6,421 bases of DNA from JAVWPP01 sp036635835 (GTDB lineage: Bacteria; Bacillota; Clostridia; TANB77; CAG-465): positions 1 to 6,421 of the forward strand of contig JAVWPP010000051.1 of the NCBI GenBank assembly GCA_036635835.1, given 5' to 3'. The notes under the pieces are model-generated. The model had not been told where the DNA came from. It did no database searches and saw only the letters and a list, made by a program, of their open reading frames with translations. The position numbers were made by a program, and so were the translations under genes. Numbering within the stretch: the first letter of the stretch is position 1; each line of letters starts with the position of its first letter. Below, piece by piece: positions 1 to 5,814 of this stretch.

Positions 1-31
1 AAAAGTAGCAAGCAAGCTACTTTTCTTTTTT
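1..31 (+). terminator. Intrinsic terminator of the gene upstream of the window
   Basis: A perfect 9-bp inverted repeat (1-9 AAAAGTAGC with 16-24 GCTACTTTT) encloses a 6-base loop and is followed by a T-rich tract (21-31, interrupted by a single C at 25). This is the classic shape of a Rho-independent terminator for + strand transcription. It implies that a gene reading rightwards ends just left of the window and that spoIIIAA starts a new transcription unit. The stem may extend past the window edge. Confidence 0.85.
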
Positions 32-186
32 GCTCATACATATAAATATATTTTCGCATAGATACTTTATGCATATGTTTTGCACAAAAAGTAGTAATTT
101 GTAGAACGAATTATTGTATAAATTAAAAATAAATAGAATAAAAAAGAGACAACCTTAATATATATATATTAGGGTTGTCTTGTTAC
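32..186. other. Non-coding leader before spoIIIAA
   Basis: I see no credible gene here. The stretch is very AT-rich. It should hold the spoIIIA promoter, expected to be sigma-E dependent from the biology of the locus, but no -35/-10 pair with proper spacing stands out. Small symmetric elements are present: GCATA/TATGC arms at 56-60 and 68-72, and TTTTG/CAAAA at 78-82 and 85-89. The right end holds the hairpin at 147-180. Confidence 0.5.
147..180. terminator. Long hairpin just upstream of spoIIIAA, best read as a minus-strand terminator
   Basis: Positions 147-154 (AGACAACC) pair with 173-180 (GGTTGTCT). The stem continues through a G-U pair (155/172) and six A-T pairs (156-161 with 166-171), giving about 15 bp with a 4-base loop. 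On the + strand the tail is weak (TGTTAC). On the - strand the stem is followed by CTCTTTTTT (complement of 138-146), a proper U-tract. So the hairpin has the form of a terminator for leftward transcription. In the spoIIIA mRNA it would instead be a 5' stem-loop ending six bases before the Shine-Dalgarno sequence, possibly affecting stability or translation. The fold is seen directly; its function is inferred. Confidence 0.6.
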
Positions 187-194
187 AAAGGAGG
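187..194 (+). promoter_or_regulatory. Ribosome binding site that fixes the spoIIIAA start
   Basis: AAAGGAGG lies 7 bases before ATG 202, which is ideal strength and spacing. It rules out the in-frame upstream TTG at 175, which lies inside the hairpin and before this site. Confidence 0.9.
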
Positions 195-201
195 AATAAA
201 T

Positions 202-1125
202 ATGGAGAGTATACTTGCATACATGCCACAGAGCATAAGGCTATGTATAATGCAGCATAAAAACATAGAAAACATAAACGAAATAAGATTAAGAGCAAAT
301 AAAAAATGCATCATAATATCTAAAAACGCAGAAGAAATAACAGAGTACACAGTTAGCATAAAAGACATATTAGACATACTAATAAAAGTATCAGAAAACT
401 CAATATACTCAATACAAAACGAAATAAACAGCGGCTTTGTAACAATAAAAGGCGGGCATAGAATTGGAATATGCGGGGAAGTAGTGCTAGAAGACATGGA
501 AAAAGTTAAAAACATAAAAAATATAAATGGGATGAATATACGTATAGCAAGGCAGGTAAAAGGCGCATCTAATAAGGTTATGGACTGCATAATTAGAAAC
601 GGCGCATACGAAAACACCATAATAGTATCTCCGCCAGGCTGCGGTAAAACAACGCTGCTTAGAGACTGCATAAGGATACTAAGTAGCGGCGTAGAAAGCA
701 AAAATTTCAAAGGAAAAAACGTAGGACTTATAGATGAAAGAGGAGAAATAGCATCTGTATATAGAGGGATATGTGGCTTAGATGTAGGAAGCAGAACAGA
801 TGTAATGTCTAACTGCCCTAAAGCACTTGGCATAGATATGCTAGTTAGGTCAATGGGTGTAGACATTATAGCTACAGACGAAATAGGAAGCGTAAAGGAC
901 TGCGTAGCAATAAATAAAGCAGCGCTTAGCGGTGTAAAGCTAATACTAACAATGCATGGAGATAGCCTTTTAGACGTAACAAACCATAGCGAGATGAATA
1001 AGCTCATAAACAAAGGATTGTTTCAAAATATAATAATCCTATCTAAAGAAAACGGGCCAGGAAACATTAAAAACATATACACGCAAAAAACAAAAGGGGT
1101 GTTTGATAAAATTGATATTTTTTAA
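202..1125 (+). CDS. spoIIIAA: Stage III sporulation protein AA, mother-cell secretion-type ATPase
   Basis: SpoIIIAA is the cytoplasmic ATPase of the SpoIIIA-SpoIIQ complex and resembles type II/IV secretion ATPases. From ATG 202 the product has 307 residues, which as I recall is also the length of the Bacillus subtilis protein. The N-terminal domain carries the family segments EIRLR (about 27-31) and GGHRIGICGE (84-93). The Walker A motif PPGCGKTT is at 144-151, the family motif LIDERGEIA at 176-184, and the Walker B-like ATDEIG at 224-229 with Asp226 and Glu227. All motifs are intact, so the ATPase is probably active. The start is set by the AAAGGAGG site at 187-194. The gene is first in the operon and its end overlaps spoIIIAB. 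Sigma-E control is expected from the family, but I could not locate a convincing sigma-E promoter upstream. Confidence 0.97.
   Translation: MESILAYMPQSIRLCIMQHKNIENINEIRLRANKKCIIISKNAEEITEYTVSIKDILDILIKVSENSIYSIQNEINSGFVTIKGGHRIGICGEVVLEDMEKVKNIKNINGMNIRIARQVKGASNKVMDCIIRNGAYENTIIVSPPGCGKTTLLRDCIRILSSGVESKNFKGKNVGLIDERGEIASVYRGICGLDVGSRTDVMSNCPKALGIDMLVRSMGVDIIATDEIGSVKDCVAINKAALSGVKLILTMHGDSLLDVTNHSEMNKLINKGLFQNIIILSKENGPGNIKNIYTQKTKGVFDKIDIF
1092..1101 (+). promoter_or_regulatory. Ribosome binding site of spoIIIAB inside spoIIIAA
   Basis: AAAAGGGGTG is a good anti-Shine-Dalgarno match lying inside the last codons of spoIIIAA. It is only about 1-3 bases from TTG 1103 but about 10-12 bases from the next in-frame TTG at 1112, so it does not by itself settle which codon starts spoIIIAB. 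Confidence 0.6.
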
Positions 1126-1609
1126 ATGCATAATAGGAGGAGCTCTAGTTTTGCTATGTACATACCTTGGAATATTAAAAGGAAATACATATACAAATAG
1201 AGAATACATATTAAGGGACATAAATAACATATTAAAAAGAATAAAAAACGAAGTAAATTACACGCAAAATACAATGCCAAGTAGCATAAAAGAAGCAGTT
1301 ATAGATATGAACGAAGCTTTAAAAAAAATATTTAATGAAATAGCAGAAAGCATGCTAAAAGATGAAAGCAAAGAAGACATAGTAAGTAAAATAGAGTTCA
1401 TTAAGCCTTACGATAAGCAAATAATATCTTCCTGCGTAAATTCACTTGGAAAAGCAGATATAGAGACAGAAAACTTAGTAATAGACAGCTGCATAAATGC
1501 GCTAGAAGTGCAGATAGAAGATGCTAAAGAAGAAAAAATTAAAAACGCAAAACTTTTTAAAAGCTTAGGAACATTATGTGGAATTGCAATATTTATAATT
1601 CTTATATAA
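1103..1609 (+). CDS. spoIIIAB: Stage III sporulation protein AB
   Basis: SpoIIIAB is a membrane subunit of the SpoIIIA complex, with a fold likened to type II secretion GspF-family proteins. The product is 168 residues from TTG 1103 or 165 from TTG 1112, close to the roughly 170 residues usual for the family. It has an N-terminal hydrophobic helix (about 7-25), a helical soluble region (about 33-145) with the family-like segments TNREYILRDI (31-40) and SLGKADIE (114-121), and a C-terminal membrane helix (about 151-168). No ATG is available near the start. The Shine-Dalgarno spacing is poor for 1103 and long for 1112; the hydrophobic MIFFK-type start at 1112 looks slightly more like relatives. 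Either way the gene overlaps spoIIIAA (23 or 14 bases), so translation is probably coupled. Confidence 0.93.
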   Translation: MIKLIFFKCIIGGALVLLCTYLGILKGNTYTNREYILRDINNILKRIKNEVNYTQNTMPSSIKEAVIDMNEALKKIFNEIAESMLKDESKEDIVSKIEFIKPYDKQIISSCVNSLGKADIETENLVIDSCINALEVQIEDAKEEKIKNAKLFKSLGTLCGIAIFIILI

Positions 1610-1622
1610 AAGGAGAAAACAT

Positions 1623-1817
1623 ATGGAGATAGATTTACTATTTAAGATAGCCGGTATAGGAATACTAGTAGCAGTAATAAGTCAGGTGCTTAGCAAATCT
1701 GGAAGAGATGATCAAGCAATGATGGTAACAATAACTGGCCTTGTTATAGTACTAATGATGGTTGTAAAAGAAATAAACACGTTGTTTGAAACAGTTAGAT
1801 CTGTATTTAAACTATAG
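1623..1817 (+). CDS. spoIIIAC: Stage III sporulation protein AC
   Basis: SpoIIIAC is a very small integral membrane subunit of the SpoIIIA complex. Its 64 residues are near the family's usual 65-70. Two membrane helices are visible (about 7-24 and 33-49). They are joined by the conserved loop with SKSGRDDQA (24-32), and the protein ends in LFETVRSVFKL, the family's typical amphipathic tail. AAGGAG at 1610-1615 stands 7 bases before ATG 1623. The gene begins 13 bases after spoIIIAB. Its stop codon TAG is part of the Shine-Dalgarno site of spoIIIAD. SpoIIIAC and the N-terminal half of SpoIIIAD look similar in size and helix layout. Confidence 0.97.
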   Translation: MEIDLLFKIAGIGILVAVISQVLSKSGRDDQAMMVTITGLVIVLMMVVKEINTLFETVRSVFKL

Positions 1818-1825
1818 GAGAAAAA

Positions 1826-2212
1826 ATGGATATATTTAAAATAGTTTGCATAGGAATAATATGCACAATAATTATAGTAATGTTTAAAAATATAAAAAGC
1901 GAATATGCCGTTATAATAAGCATAGTAGGAAGCCTAATTATAATGTTCTTTGTACTTTCAAAGCTATCTAAAGTTGTTCTAATGATTACATCTATAATAA
2001 ACAAAACAGGCGTAGATTTTAAATATCTCTCCCTTATACTAAAGATAACTGGCATAGCATACCTTGTCTCCATAGGCAGCAACATATGCAAAGACGCAGG
2101 CCAAAACGCTTTAGCAAGCAAGATAGATATAGCAGGTAAAGTTATAATTGTTACGTATTCTATGCCTATACTAGGTCAAATGCTAGACGTTTTAGGGCAG
2201 CTAATATGTTAA
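1826..2212 (+). CDS. spoIIIAD: Stage III sporulation protein AD
   Basis: SpoIIIAD is an integral membrane subunit of the SpoIIIA complex. It has 128 residues, the usual size being about 130. Hydrophobic stretches lie at about 3-19, 27-45, 66-85 and 103-124. The family signature ICKDAGQNALASKIDIAGK is at 87-105. The Shine-Dalgarno site TAGGAG (1815-1820) overlaps the stop codon of spoIIIAC, with 5 bases to ATG 1826. The last 7 bases overlap the start of spoIIIAE, so the two genes are probably translationally coupled. Confidence 0.97.
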   Translation: MDIFKIVCIGIICTIIIVMFKNIKSEYAVIISIVGSLIIMFFVLSKLSKVVLMITSIINKTGVDFKYLSLILKITGIAYLVSIGSNICKDAGQNALASKIDIAGKVIIVTYSMPILGQMLDVLGQLIC

Positions 2213-3309
2213 AAAAAATATGTATAGTTATATTAATACTAGCTAACATTTCACACATATCTGCAGAAGAAATAAGCATAGATAGCTTTGTAAAAGCAAT
2301 AGATGAGTACACAAAAACAGAAGATATATTAAACATTAAAGAAGTAGCTAAGGATTTAGAAAAAGGCAAAGGCATAGACATTAAAGAAATATGCGGGAAG
2401 CTTGTAGGGAGCCTATTTAAAGAGGTTAAGATAGCTTTTAAAAACATGTACCTTATTTTTGTTATAGTTATAATAATGAGCATAATAAAGTTCATGCAGC
2501 TAGGAGAAGATGACAGCGTTAAAAAAATATCTTATATAGCATGCACCATGCTAATATCTACTGTATGCATTGCAACTTTTCTTGAAATATTAAAGCTTTT
2601 TGAAGCAAGGGTTAGCCTCTTAACAAGCATGCTTCAAGTAGCTGTCCCAATACTTATGACCCTTCTAATAGTAACAGGCGGAATAAGCTCAGCTGGCATT
2701 GCTACTCCCCTTATTTTGTTTGCTGTGCAGTGCATAGGAGCTGTAGTTTCAAATATTATAGTTCCTCTTAGCATAATTTCGCTTAGCTTTAATGTAATTA
2801 ACTCAGTTAATACTAATATAAATTTAGGTAGTCTTAGCAAGATATTAAATAAAGCAAGTTTATGGATTTTAGGGGTTATGCTTACGGCGTTTCTTTGCGT
2901 TTTTGCCCTTGAAACTAACATATCTGTGTCTATAGATGGTGTAGCTGGAAAGACGCTTCAAAGTGCAAGCTCGGCTGTTCCTGTAGTGGGTAAATTCGTA
3001 GCAGACAGTTTAGGCGCGGTTATTGGTTCTTTTGTAGTTATAAAAAAAGTAGCGGGAACTTTAACTATACTAGTAATTCTATCTGTGACAATGCTGCCTG
3101 TATTTAAGATAGTTTCAGTTATACTAATGTTTACCCTCCTAATATCTATATCTTCTGTAGTAATAGGAGAAGACAAAAAAATAATTGGACTTTTAGAAAA
3201 ATTTTTAGATACATATAAGCTACTACTTGGAGTATTAATAGGCATAATAGTCCTATTTGTAATTTCTCTTGCTATAATAATGAACCTATCTGGAAATATA
3301 CATATGTAA
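2206..3309 (+). CDS. spoIIIAE: Stage III sporulation protein AE, polytopic membrane protein
   Basis: SpoIIIAE is the largest membrane subunit of the SpoIIIA complex. The product has 367 residues, somewhat shorter than the roughly 400 of B. subtilis. A signal peptide is visible (basic LKK, hydrophobic 5-15, possible cleavage after Ser19-Ala20). A soluble region of about 60 residues follows, then hydrophobic segments at about 81-97, 109-129, 142-158, 167-198, 218-235, 284-318 (long enough for two) and 338-360. The conserved block AGKTLQSASSAVPVVGKF is at 247-264, followed by ADSLGAVIGS. The start ATG 2206 lies in the end of spoIIIAD, and only a weak AGGG-type Shine-Dalgarno site (2194-2197) precedes it, which favours coupled translation. 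The gap to spoIIIAF (24 bases) is the widest in the operon. Confidence 0.97.
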   Translation: MLKKICIVILILANISHISAEEISIDSFVKAIDEYTKTEDILNIKEVAKDLEKGKGIDIKEICGKLVGSLFKEVKIAFKNMYLIFVIVIIMSIIKFMQLGEDDSVKKISYIACTMLISTVCIATFLEILKLFEARVSLLTSMLQVAVPILMTLLIVTGGISSAGIATPLILFAVQCIGAVVSNIIVPLSIISLSFNVINSVNTNINLGSLSKILNKASLWILGVMLTAFLCVFALETNISVSIDGVAGKTLQSASSAVPVVGKFVADSLGAVIGSFVVIKKVAGTLTILVILSVTMLPVFKIVSVILMFTLLISISSVVIGEDKKIIGLLEKFLDTYKLLLGVLIGIIVLFVISLAIIMNLSGNIHM

Positions 3310-3333
3310 AACAAAAGAAGAAAGGATAATGCA

Positions 3334-3852
3334 ATGATAACAATTTTTAAACAGTGGATATATACAATAATAGGCGTAAGTATTTTCTCTATACTAATAG
3401 AGCTTATACTACCTAAAGGAAATTTAAAAAAATATATATATGTTACTATGGGAATGCTTATGCTAGCTGTAATAATATCTCCATGCGTAAATATGCTTAA
3501 AAACGAAAACATAGAAAAAAGCGTAACAGATGTCCTAAGCAATATAGAAACAAAAAATGGAGATATGGACTTAAAAAAAATAGAGGAAATAGGGAAAGAA
3601 AAAGATAAGCTTGTTATGGAGCAAGTTGTAGAAAAGCTAACAGAAGATATAAAAAAAAGAGCAGTGGCATATAGTATAGATGTAGATAAAGTACAAGTAA
3701 ATATAAACGAAAAATATGAGATAGAAAAAATAAATATATATTCTAAAGAGGAAATAAAAGAAGTAGAGAGAATTAAAAGTATAATTAAATATATAGCAGA
3801 AGCATATAATGTAGATAATAAAATAATAAATATAAAGTGTGAGGTAGATTAA
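3334..3852 (+). CDS. spoIIIAF: Stage III sporulation protein AF
   Basis: SpoIIIAF is a membrane-anchored subunit whose C-terminal domain has a ring-building fold. It has 172 residues, shorter than the roughly 206 of B. subtilis. Two N-terminal membrane helices (about 9-26 and 34-50) flank the family motif LPKGNLKKYIY (26-36). A charged linker follows (about 55-90), and then an alpha/beta domain (about 90-172). AAAGGA at 3321-3326 lies 7 bases before ATG 3334. An earlier out-of-frame ATG at 3329 stops after two codons and is ignored. The stop codon abuts the ATG of spoIIIAG (TAAATG). Confidence 0.95.
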   Translation: MITIFKQWIYTIIGVSIFSILIELILPKGNLKKYIYVTMGMLMLAVIISPCVNMLKNENIEKSVTDVLSNIETKNGDMDLKKIEEIGKEKDKLVMEQVVEKLTEDIKKRAVAYSIDVDKVQVNINEKYEIEKINIYSKEEIKEVERIKSIIKYIAEAYNVDNKIINIKCEVD

Positions 3853-4434
3853 ATGGATAAGATAAAAATATTTTTTCAGTCTATTGTTTCAAAAGAAGAA
3901 AGTAAAAAAAAGATGGAAAACATAATAGTTTTAATTATAATTTTAGCTCTAACACTAATTAGTTTTAATTACATTTTTTCAGATAAAAAGCCTGTAGAAA
4001 AAAACAAAAAAGAAGCAGAAAGCGCTGGTATAAAAGATCTAATAGATAAAAAAGATGATGAAAAAGATGACTTTTTAGAAAAAAGATTAGCTAGTATATT
4101 AAACGAAATAAACGGTATAAACGAAGCCTCCGTTATGATAGCGTATGCTCAAGGAGAAAAAACATTACCTGTTTATGAAACAAAAGAAAATGAAAGTTCT
4201 TCTAAAGAAGAGGGGGTAGAAAAAACAGAAAAAACTATAGAAAAAAACCTAGCATATAAGGAAATTGGGAGCGAAAAAAGTCCCATAATAGAAGCAACAG
4301 TTTCATCAAAAGTAGAAGGAGTTATAGTTGTTGCAAGTGGAATAGATACAGATGAAAAAAAAGCTAAAATAGCGCAAGCTGTAGCTAGTGTTACTAACAT
4401 ACCTGTATATAAAGTGCAAGTATTTTCAAAGTAG
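3853..4434 (+). CDS. spoIIIAG: Stage III sporulation protein AG, ring-forming subunit
   Basis: SpoIIIAG forms a large ring in the space between mother cell and forespore and is related to EscJ/PrgK-type type III secretion ring proteins. The product has 193 residues, against about 229 in B. subtilis. A short cytoplasmic tail (1-22) precedes one membrane helix (about 23-41) and a Lys/Glu/Asp-rich linker (44-75). The ring-building domain then begins with EKRLASILNEINGI (76-89) and strand ASVMIAYA (92-99). A polar insertion (about 100-142, rich in Glu, Lys and Ser) separates this from SPIIEATV (143-150), GVIVVASG (156-163) and the final NIPVYKVQVF. The insertion sits where the family has its extra beta-rich region, here compact. 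A GAGG site (3841-3844) inside the end of spoIIIAF serves ATG 3853. Confidence 0.96.
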   Translation: MDKIKIFFQSIVSKEESKKKMENIIVLIIILALTLISFNYIFSDKKPVEKNKKEAESAGIKDLIDKKDDEKDDFLEKRLASILNEINGINEASVMIAYAQGEKTLPVYETKENESSSKEEGVEKTEKTIEKNLAYKEIGSEKSPIIEATVSSKVEGVIVVASGIDTDEKKAKIAQAVASVTNIPVYKVQVFSK

Positions 4435-4446
4435 AGGAGTGGTAAA

Positions 4447-5010
4447 ATGAAATTTTTAAAAAAAGGTCAGATAGCAATATTATCTCTTACAGCAGTTGTA
4501 GCTGTAGCAGGTTATATAAATTATAAGTACGATCCAGAAAGAGAAAGAAAAATAGGAGAGACTGTTTTTGTAAATGGAAAAGATGCATTTACTTACGAAA
4601 ATCAGGTTAAAATTTACGAAGAACCTAAAATACCAGAAGTAAAAAAAGATAAAGATCCATTAGCAACTTTTAAATATGAAAGAGATAATATGAATTCCGA
4701 GCTTACGGAATCATACAATCAGGTTATAAACAACGAAGCTTCAACAAAAGAAAAAATAGCTCAGTACCAAGAAAAATTAAACGACCTAATAAGCAAAAAA
4801 CACCTAGTTAACATGGTAGAAAACATCATTAAAACAAACGGCGTAGAAAACGTTGTAGTTATGCCTACAAGCGGTAATATAAACATTATAATAGCAAGTA
4901 AAGAAGATATTCCTAAAGAGAAAATAGCCATTGTACAAAACATAGTAAAAGAAGAGTTTAAGGTAAAAAGTAGCAATATATCTATAAGTGTAAAAAAGAT
5001 AGATATATAA
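4447..5010 (+). CDS. spoIIIAH: Stage III sporulation protein AH, SpoIIQ partner
   Basis: SpoIIIAH is anchored in the mother-cell membrane and binds SpoIIQ from the forespore, forming the channel-like bridge between the two cells. The product has 187 residues, against about 218 in B. subtilis. After the basic start MKFLKKGQ comes one membrane helix (about 9-23). A linker (about 27-75) and a helical stretch (about 75-115) follow, and then the YscJ-like ring domain (about 115-187) with LVNMVENIIKTNGVENVVV (120-138) and INIIIASKEDI (145-155). GAGGAG at 4434-4439 lies 7 bases before ATG 4447. It is the last gene of the operon. No terminator follows, so transcripts may continue into the next gene. 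Confidence 0.96.
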   Translation: MKFLKKGQIAILSLTAVVAVAGYINYKYDPERERKIGETVFVNGKDAFTYENQVKIYEEPKIPEVKKDKDPLATFKYERDNMNSELTESYNQVINNEASTKEKIAQYQEKLNDLISKKHLVNMVENIIKTNGVENVVVMPTSGNINIIIASKEDIPKEKIAIVQNIVKEEFKVKSSNISISVKKIDI

Positions 5011-5028
5011 ACTGAAGAAAATAAAAAG

Positions 5029-5057
5029 TTGACTTTAGTAAAAAAATATAGTACAAT
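5029..5057 (+). promoter_or_regulatory. Near-consensus sigma-A promoter for the papain-like hydrolase gene
   Basis: TTGACT (5029-5034) and TACAAT (5052-5057) are separated by exactly 17 bases and stand in A-rich sequence. Each hexamer differs from consensus at one position. The expected start of transcription is near A5064, only about 11 bases before ATG 5075. The promoter lies in the 64-base gap after spoIIIAH, so the downstream gene can be expressed independently of sporulation. Confidence 0.85.
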
Positions 5058-5074
5058 ATTCATAGGTGGGTAAA

Positions 5075-5638
5075 ATGTATAAAAATATAGAGACAATAAA
5101 TACAAAAAGTGTATATGTCGTTTTTTCTCATTCTGGAACTATACCATCTAAAGTTATAAAGTGGTTTACAGGAGATATGTATTCTCATGTTTCTATTTCC
5201 ATAGATCCAACACTTAGAAATCTATATAGTTTTGCAAGAAAGAGAATATATAATCCCTTAAATGCAGGTTTTGTAAAAGAAAATTTTACAACTGGCATTT
5301 TCGGTAGAAATTTTGAATGCGTAAAATGTAAAGTATACGAAATAAAAGTAACAGAAGAAAAGTATAATAATCTTTGCAATATAATAAATGAATTTAAACA
5401 AAATGAAGATAAATTTAAATATAATCTTATAGGATTAATGTCTCCAATGACTAATATTCCTATTGAAAGAAATAATCATTATTTTTGCAGTCAGTTTGTA
5501 TCTGAAGCGTTAATTAAAAGTGAAATATTAAACATAAATAAAAGAGCTGTTTTATTAACACCAAAAGCTTTAGAAAATCAAATTCATTTAGAACCTTTTT
5601 TTGAAGGAACGCTTAAACAATTAACATCAGTAATTTAA
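5075..5638 (+). CDS. Permuted papain-like (YiiX/NlpC-P60 superfamily) cysteine hydrolase, unnamed
   Basis: The product has 187 residues and no evident signal peptide or membrane helix. Its order of catalytic motifs is that of the circularly permuted NlpC/P60 (YiiX-type) enzymes: a histidine in YSHVSI (His38) comes first and the cysteine in YFCSQFVSEAL (Cys138) comes late. Between them are SFARKRIYNPLNAGFV (52-67), which resembles the S-F-x-R-K-N-P-x-N-P-x-x-G-G-F-V pattern I recall from Firmicute members of this family, and FKYNLIGL (114-121). The superfamily cleaves amide or ester bonds in peptidoglycan peptides, lipids or peptide conjugates; the substrate here is unknown. ATG 5075 is chosen because AGGTGGG (5064-5070) lies just before it. 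A GTG at 5066 falls inside that site and about 2 bases from the predicted transcript start, so it is unlikely. Asn codons are almost all AAT, unlike spoIIIAA. Confidence 0.85.
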   Translation: MYKNIETINTKSVYVVFSHSGTIPSKVIKWFTGDMYSHVSISIDPTLRNLYSFARKRIYNPLNAGFVKENFTTGIFGRNFECVKCKVYEIKVTEEKYNNLCNIINEFKQNEDKFKYNLIGLMSPMTNIPIERNNHYFCSQFVSEALIKSEILNINKRAVLLTPKALENQIHLEPFFEGTLKQLTSVI

Positions 5639-5643
5639 ATAGC

Positions 5644-5680
5644 AAAACAAGTATCTATAATTTAATAGATACTTGTTTTT
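5644..5680 (+). terminator. Strong intrinsic terminator after the hydrolase gene
   Basis: A perfect 15-bp inverted repeat (5644-5658 AAAACAAGTATCTAT with 5665-5679 ATAGATACTTGTTTT) has a 6-base loop and ends in a TTTTT run (5676-5680). It begins 5 bases after the hydrolase stop codon. Because the left arm starts with AAAA it could also act, more weakly, on leftward transcripts from the convergent - strand gene. Confidence 0.93.
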
Positions 5681-5762
5681 ATCATTTACATATATTTTTA
5701 ATTTAAAACATATATCTAACTTTTTTCTCGTTAATCTAGTTTAGCGTATATATGTAATATTT

Positions 5763-5814
5763 CTTTTTTTCTTTTTTTTCTTTTTCTTTTTCTTTTTCTT
5801 TTTCTTTTTCTTTT
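5763..5814. repeat. CTTTTT hexanucleotide tandem repeat
   Basis: Cytosines at 5780, 5786, 5792, 5798, 5804 and 5810 are spaced exactly 6 bases apart in otherwise pure T, giving five full CTTTTT units and a truncated sixth. Looser T-runs with C at 5763 and 5771 extend it leftwards. The tract touches the stop codon (5813-5815) of the - strand gene. On that strand it reads AAAAAG, so the first 16 codons after the stop would all encode lysine. Such tracts are prone to slippage in replication and in sequencing. Confidence 0.9.

Noticed and set aside
35..43. CATACATAT as a sigma-E -10 element for spoIIIA
   Set aside because: It matches the -10 consensus, but the position where the -35 should lie falls inside the terminator stem and shows no ATA-type element. 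Other candidates (CATATGTT at 72-79, AATAGAAT at 132-139) also lack a -35 at correct spacing.
175..201. TTG 175 as an upstream start for spoIIIAA
   Set aside because: It lies within the hairpin and before the AAAGGAGG site, which is ideally spaced for ATG 202.
183..1013. Long antisense open frame (276 codons) opposite spoIIIAA
   Set aside because: It lies wholly opposite a conserved ATPase gene and its product is a low-complexity Ser/Ile/Phe/Leu-rich sequence, as expected from the complement of ATA- and AGA-rich codons. It has no convincing ribosome site, although the hairpin at 147-180 would by chance sit behind its stop.
3242..3330. Possible internal promoter before spoIIIAF (GCATAAT at 3242-3248)
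   Set aside because: An internal promoter is known in B. subtilis spoIIIA, but no CATACA-like -10 lies 13-16 bases downstream of this element.
2958..3542. Antisense open frame (194 codons) spanning spoIIIAE and spoIIIAF
   Set aside because: It crosses two well-supported genes of the operon and has no recognisable motif; it is a shadow frame.
5688..5746. Direct repeat ACATATAT (5688-5695, 5708-5715) and imperfect palindrome CGTTAA/TTAGCG (5729-5746)
   Set aside because: Both are short and expected by chance in such AT-rich sequence; the palindrome has no T-tract in the right place to be a terminator on either strand.
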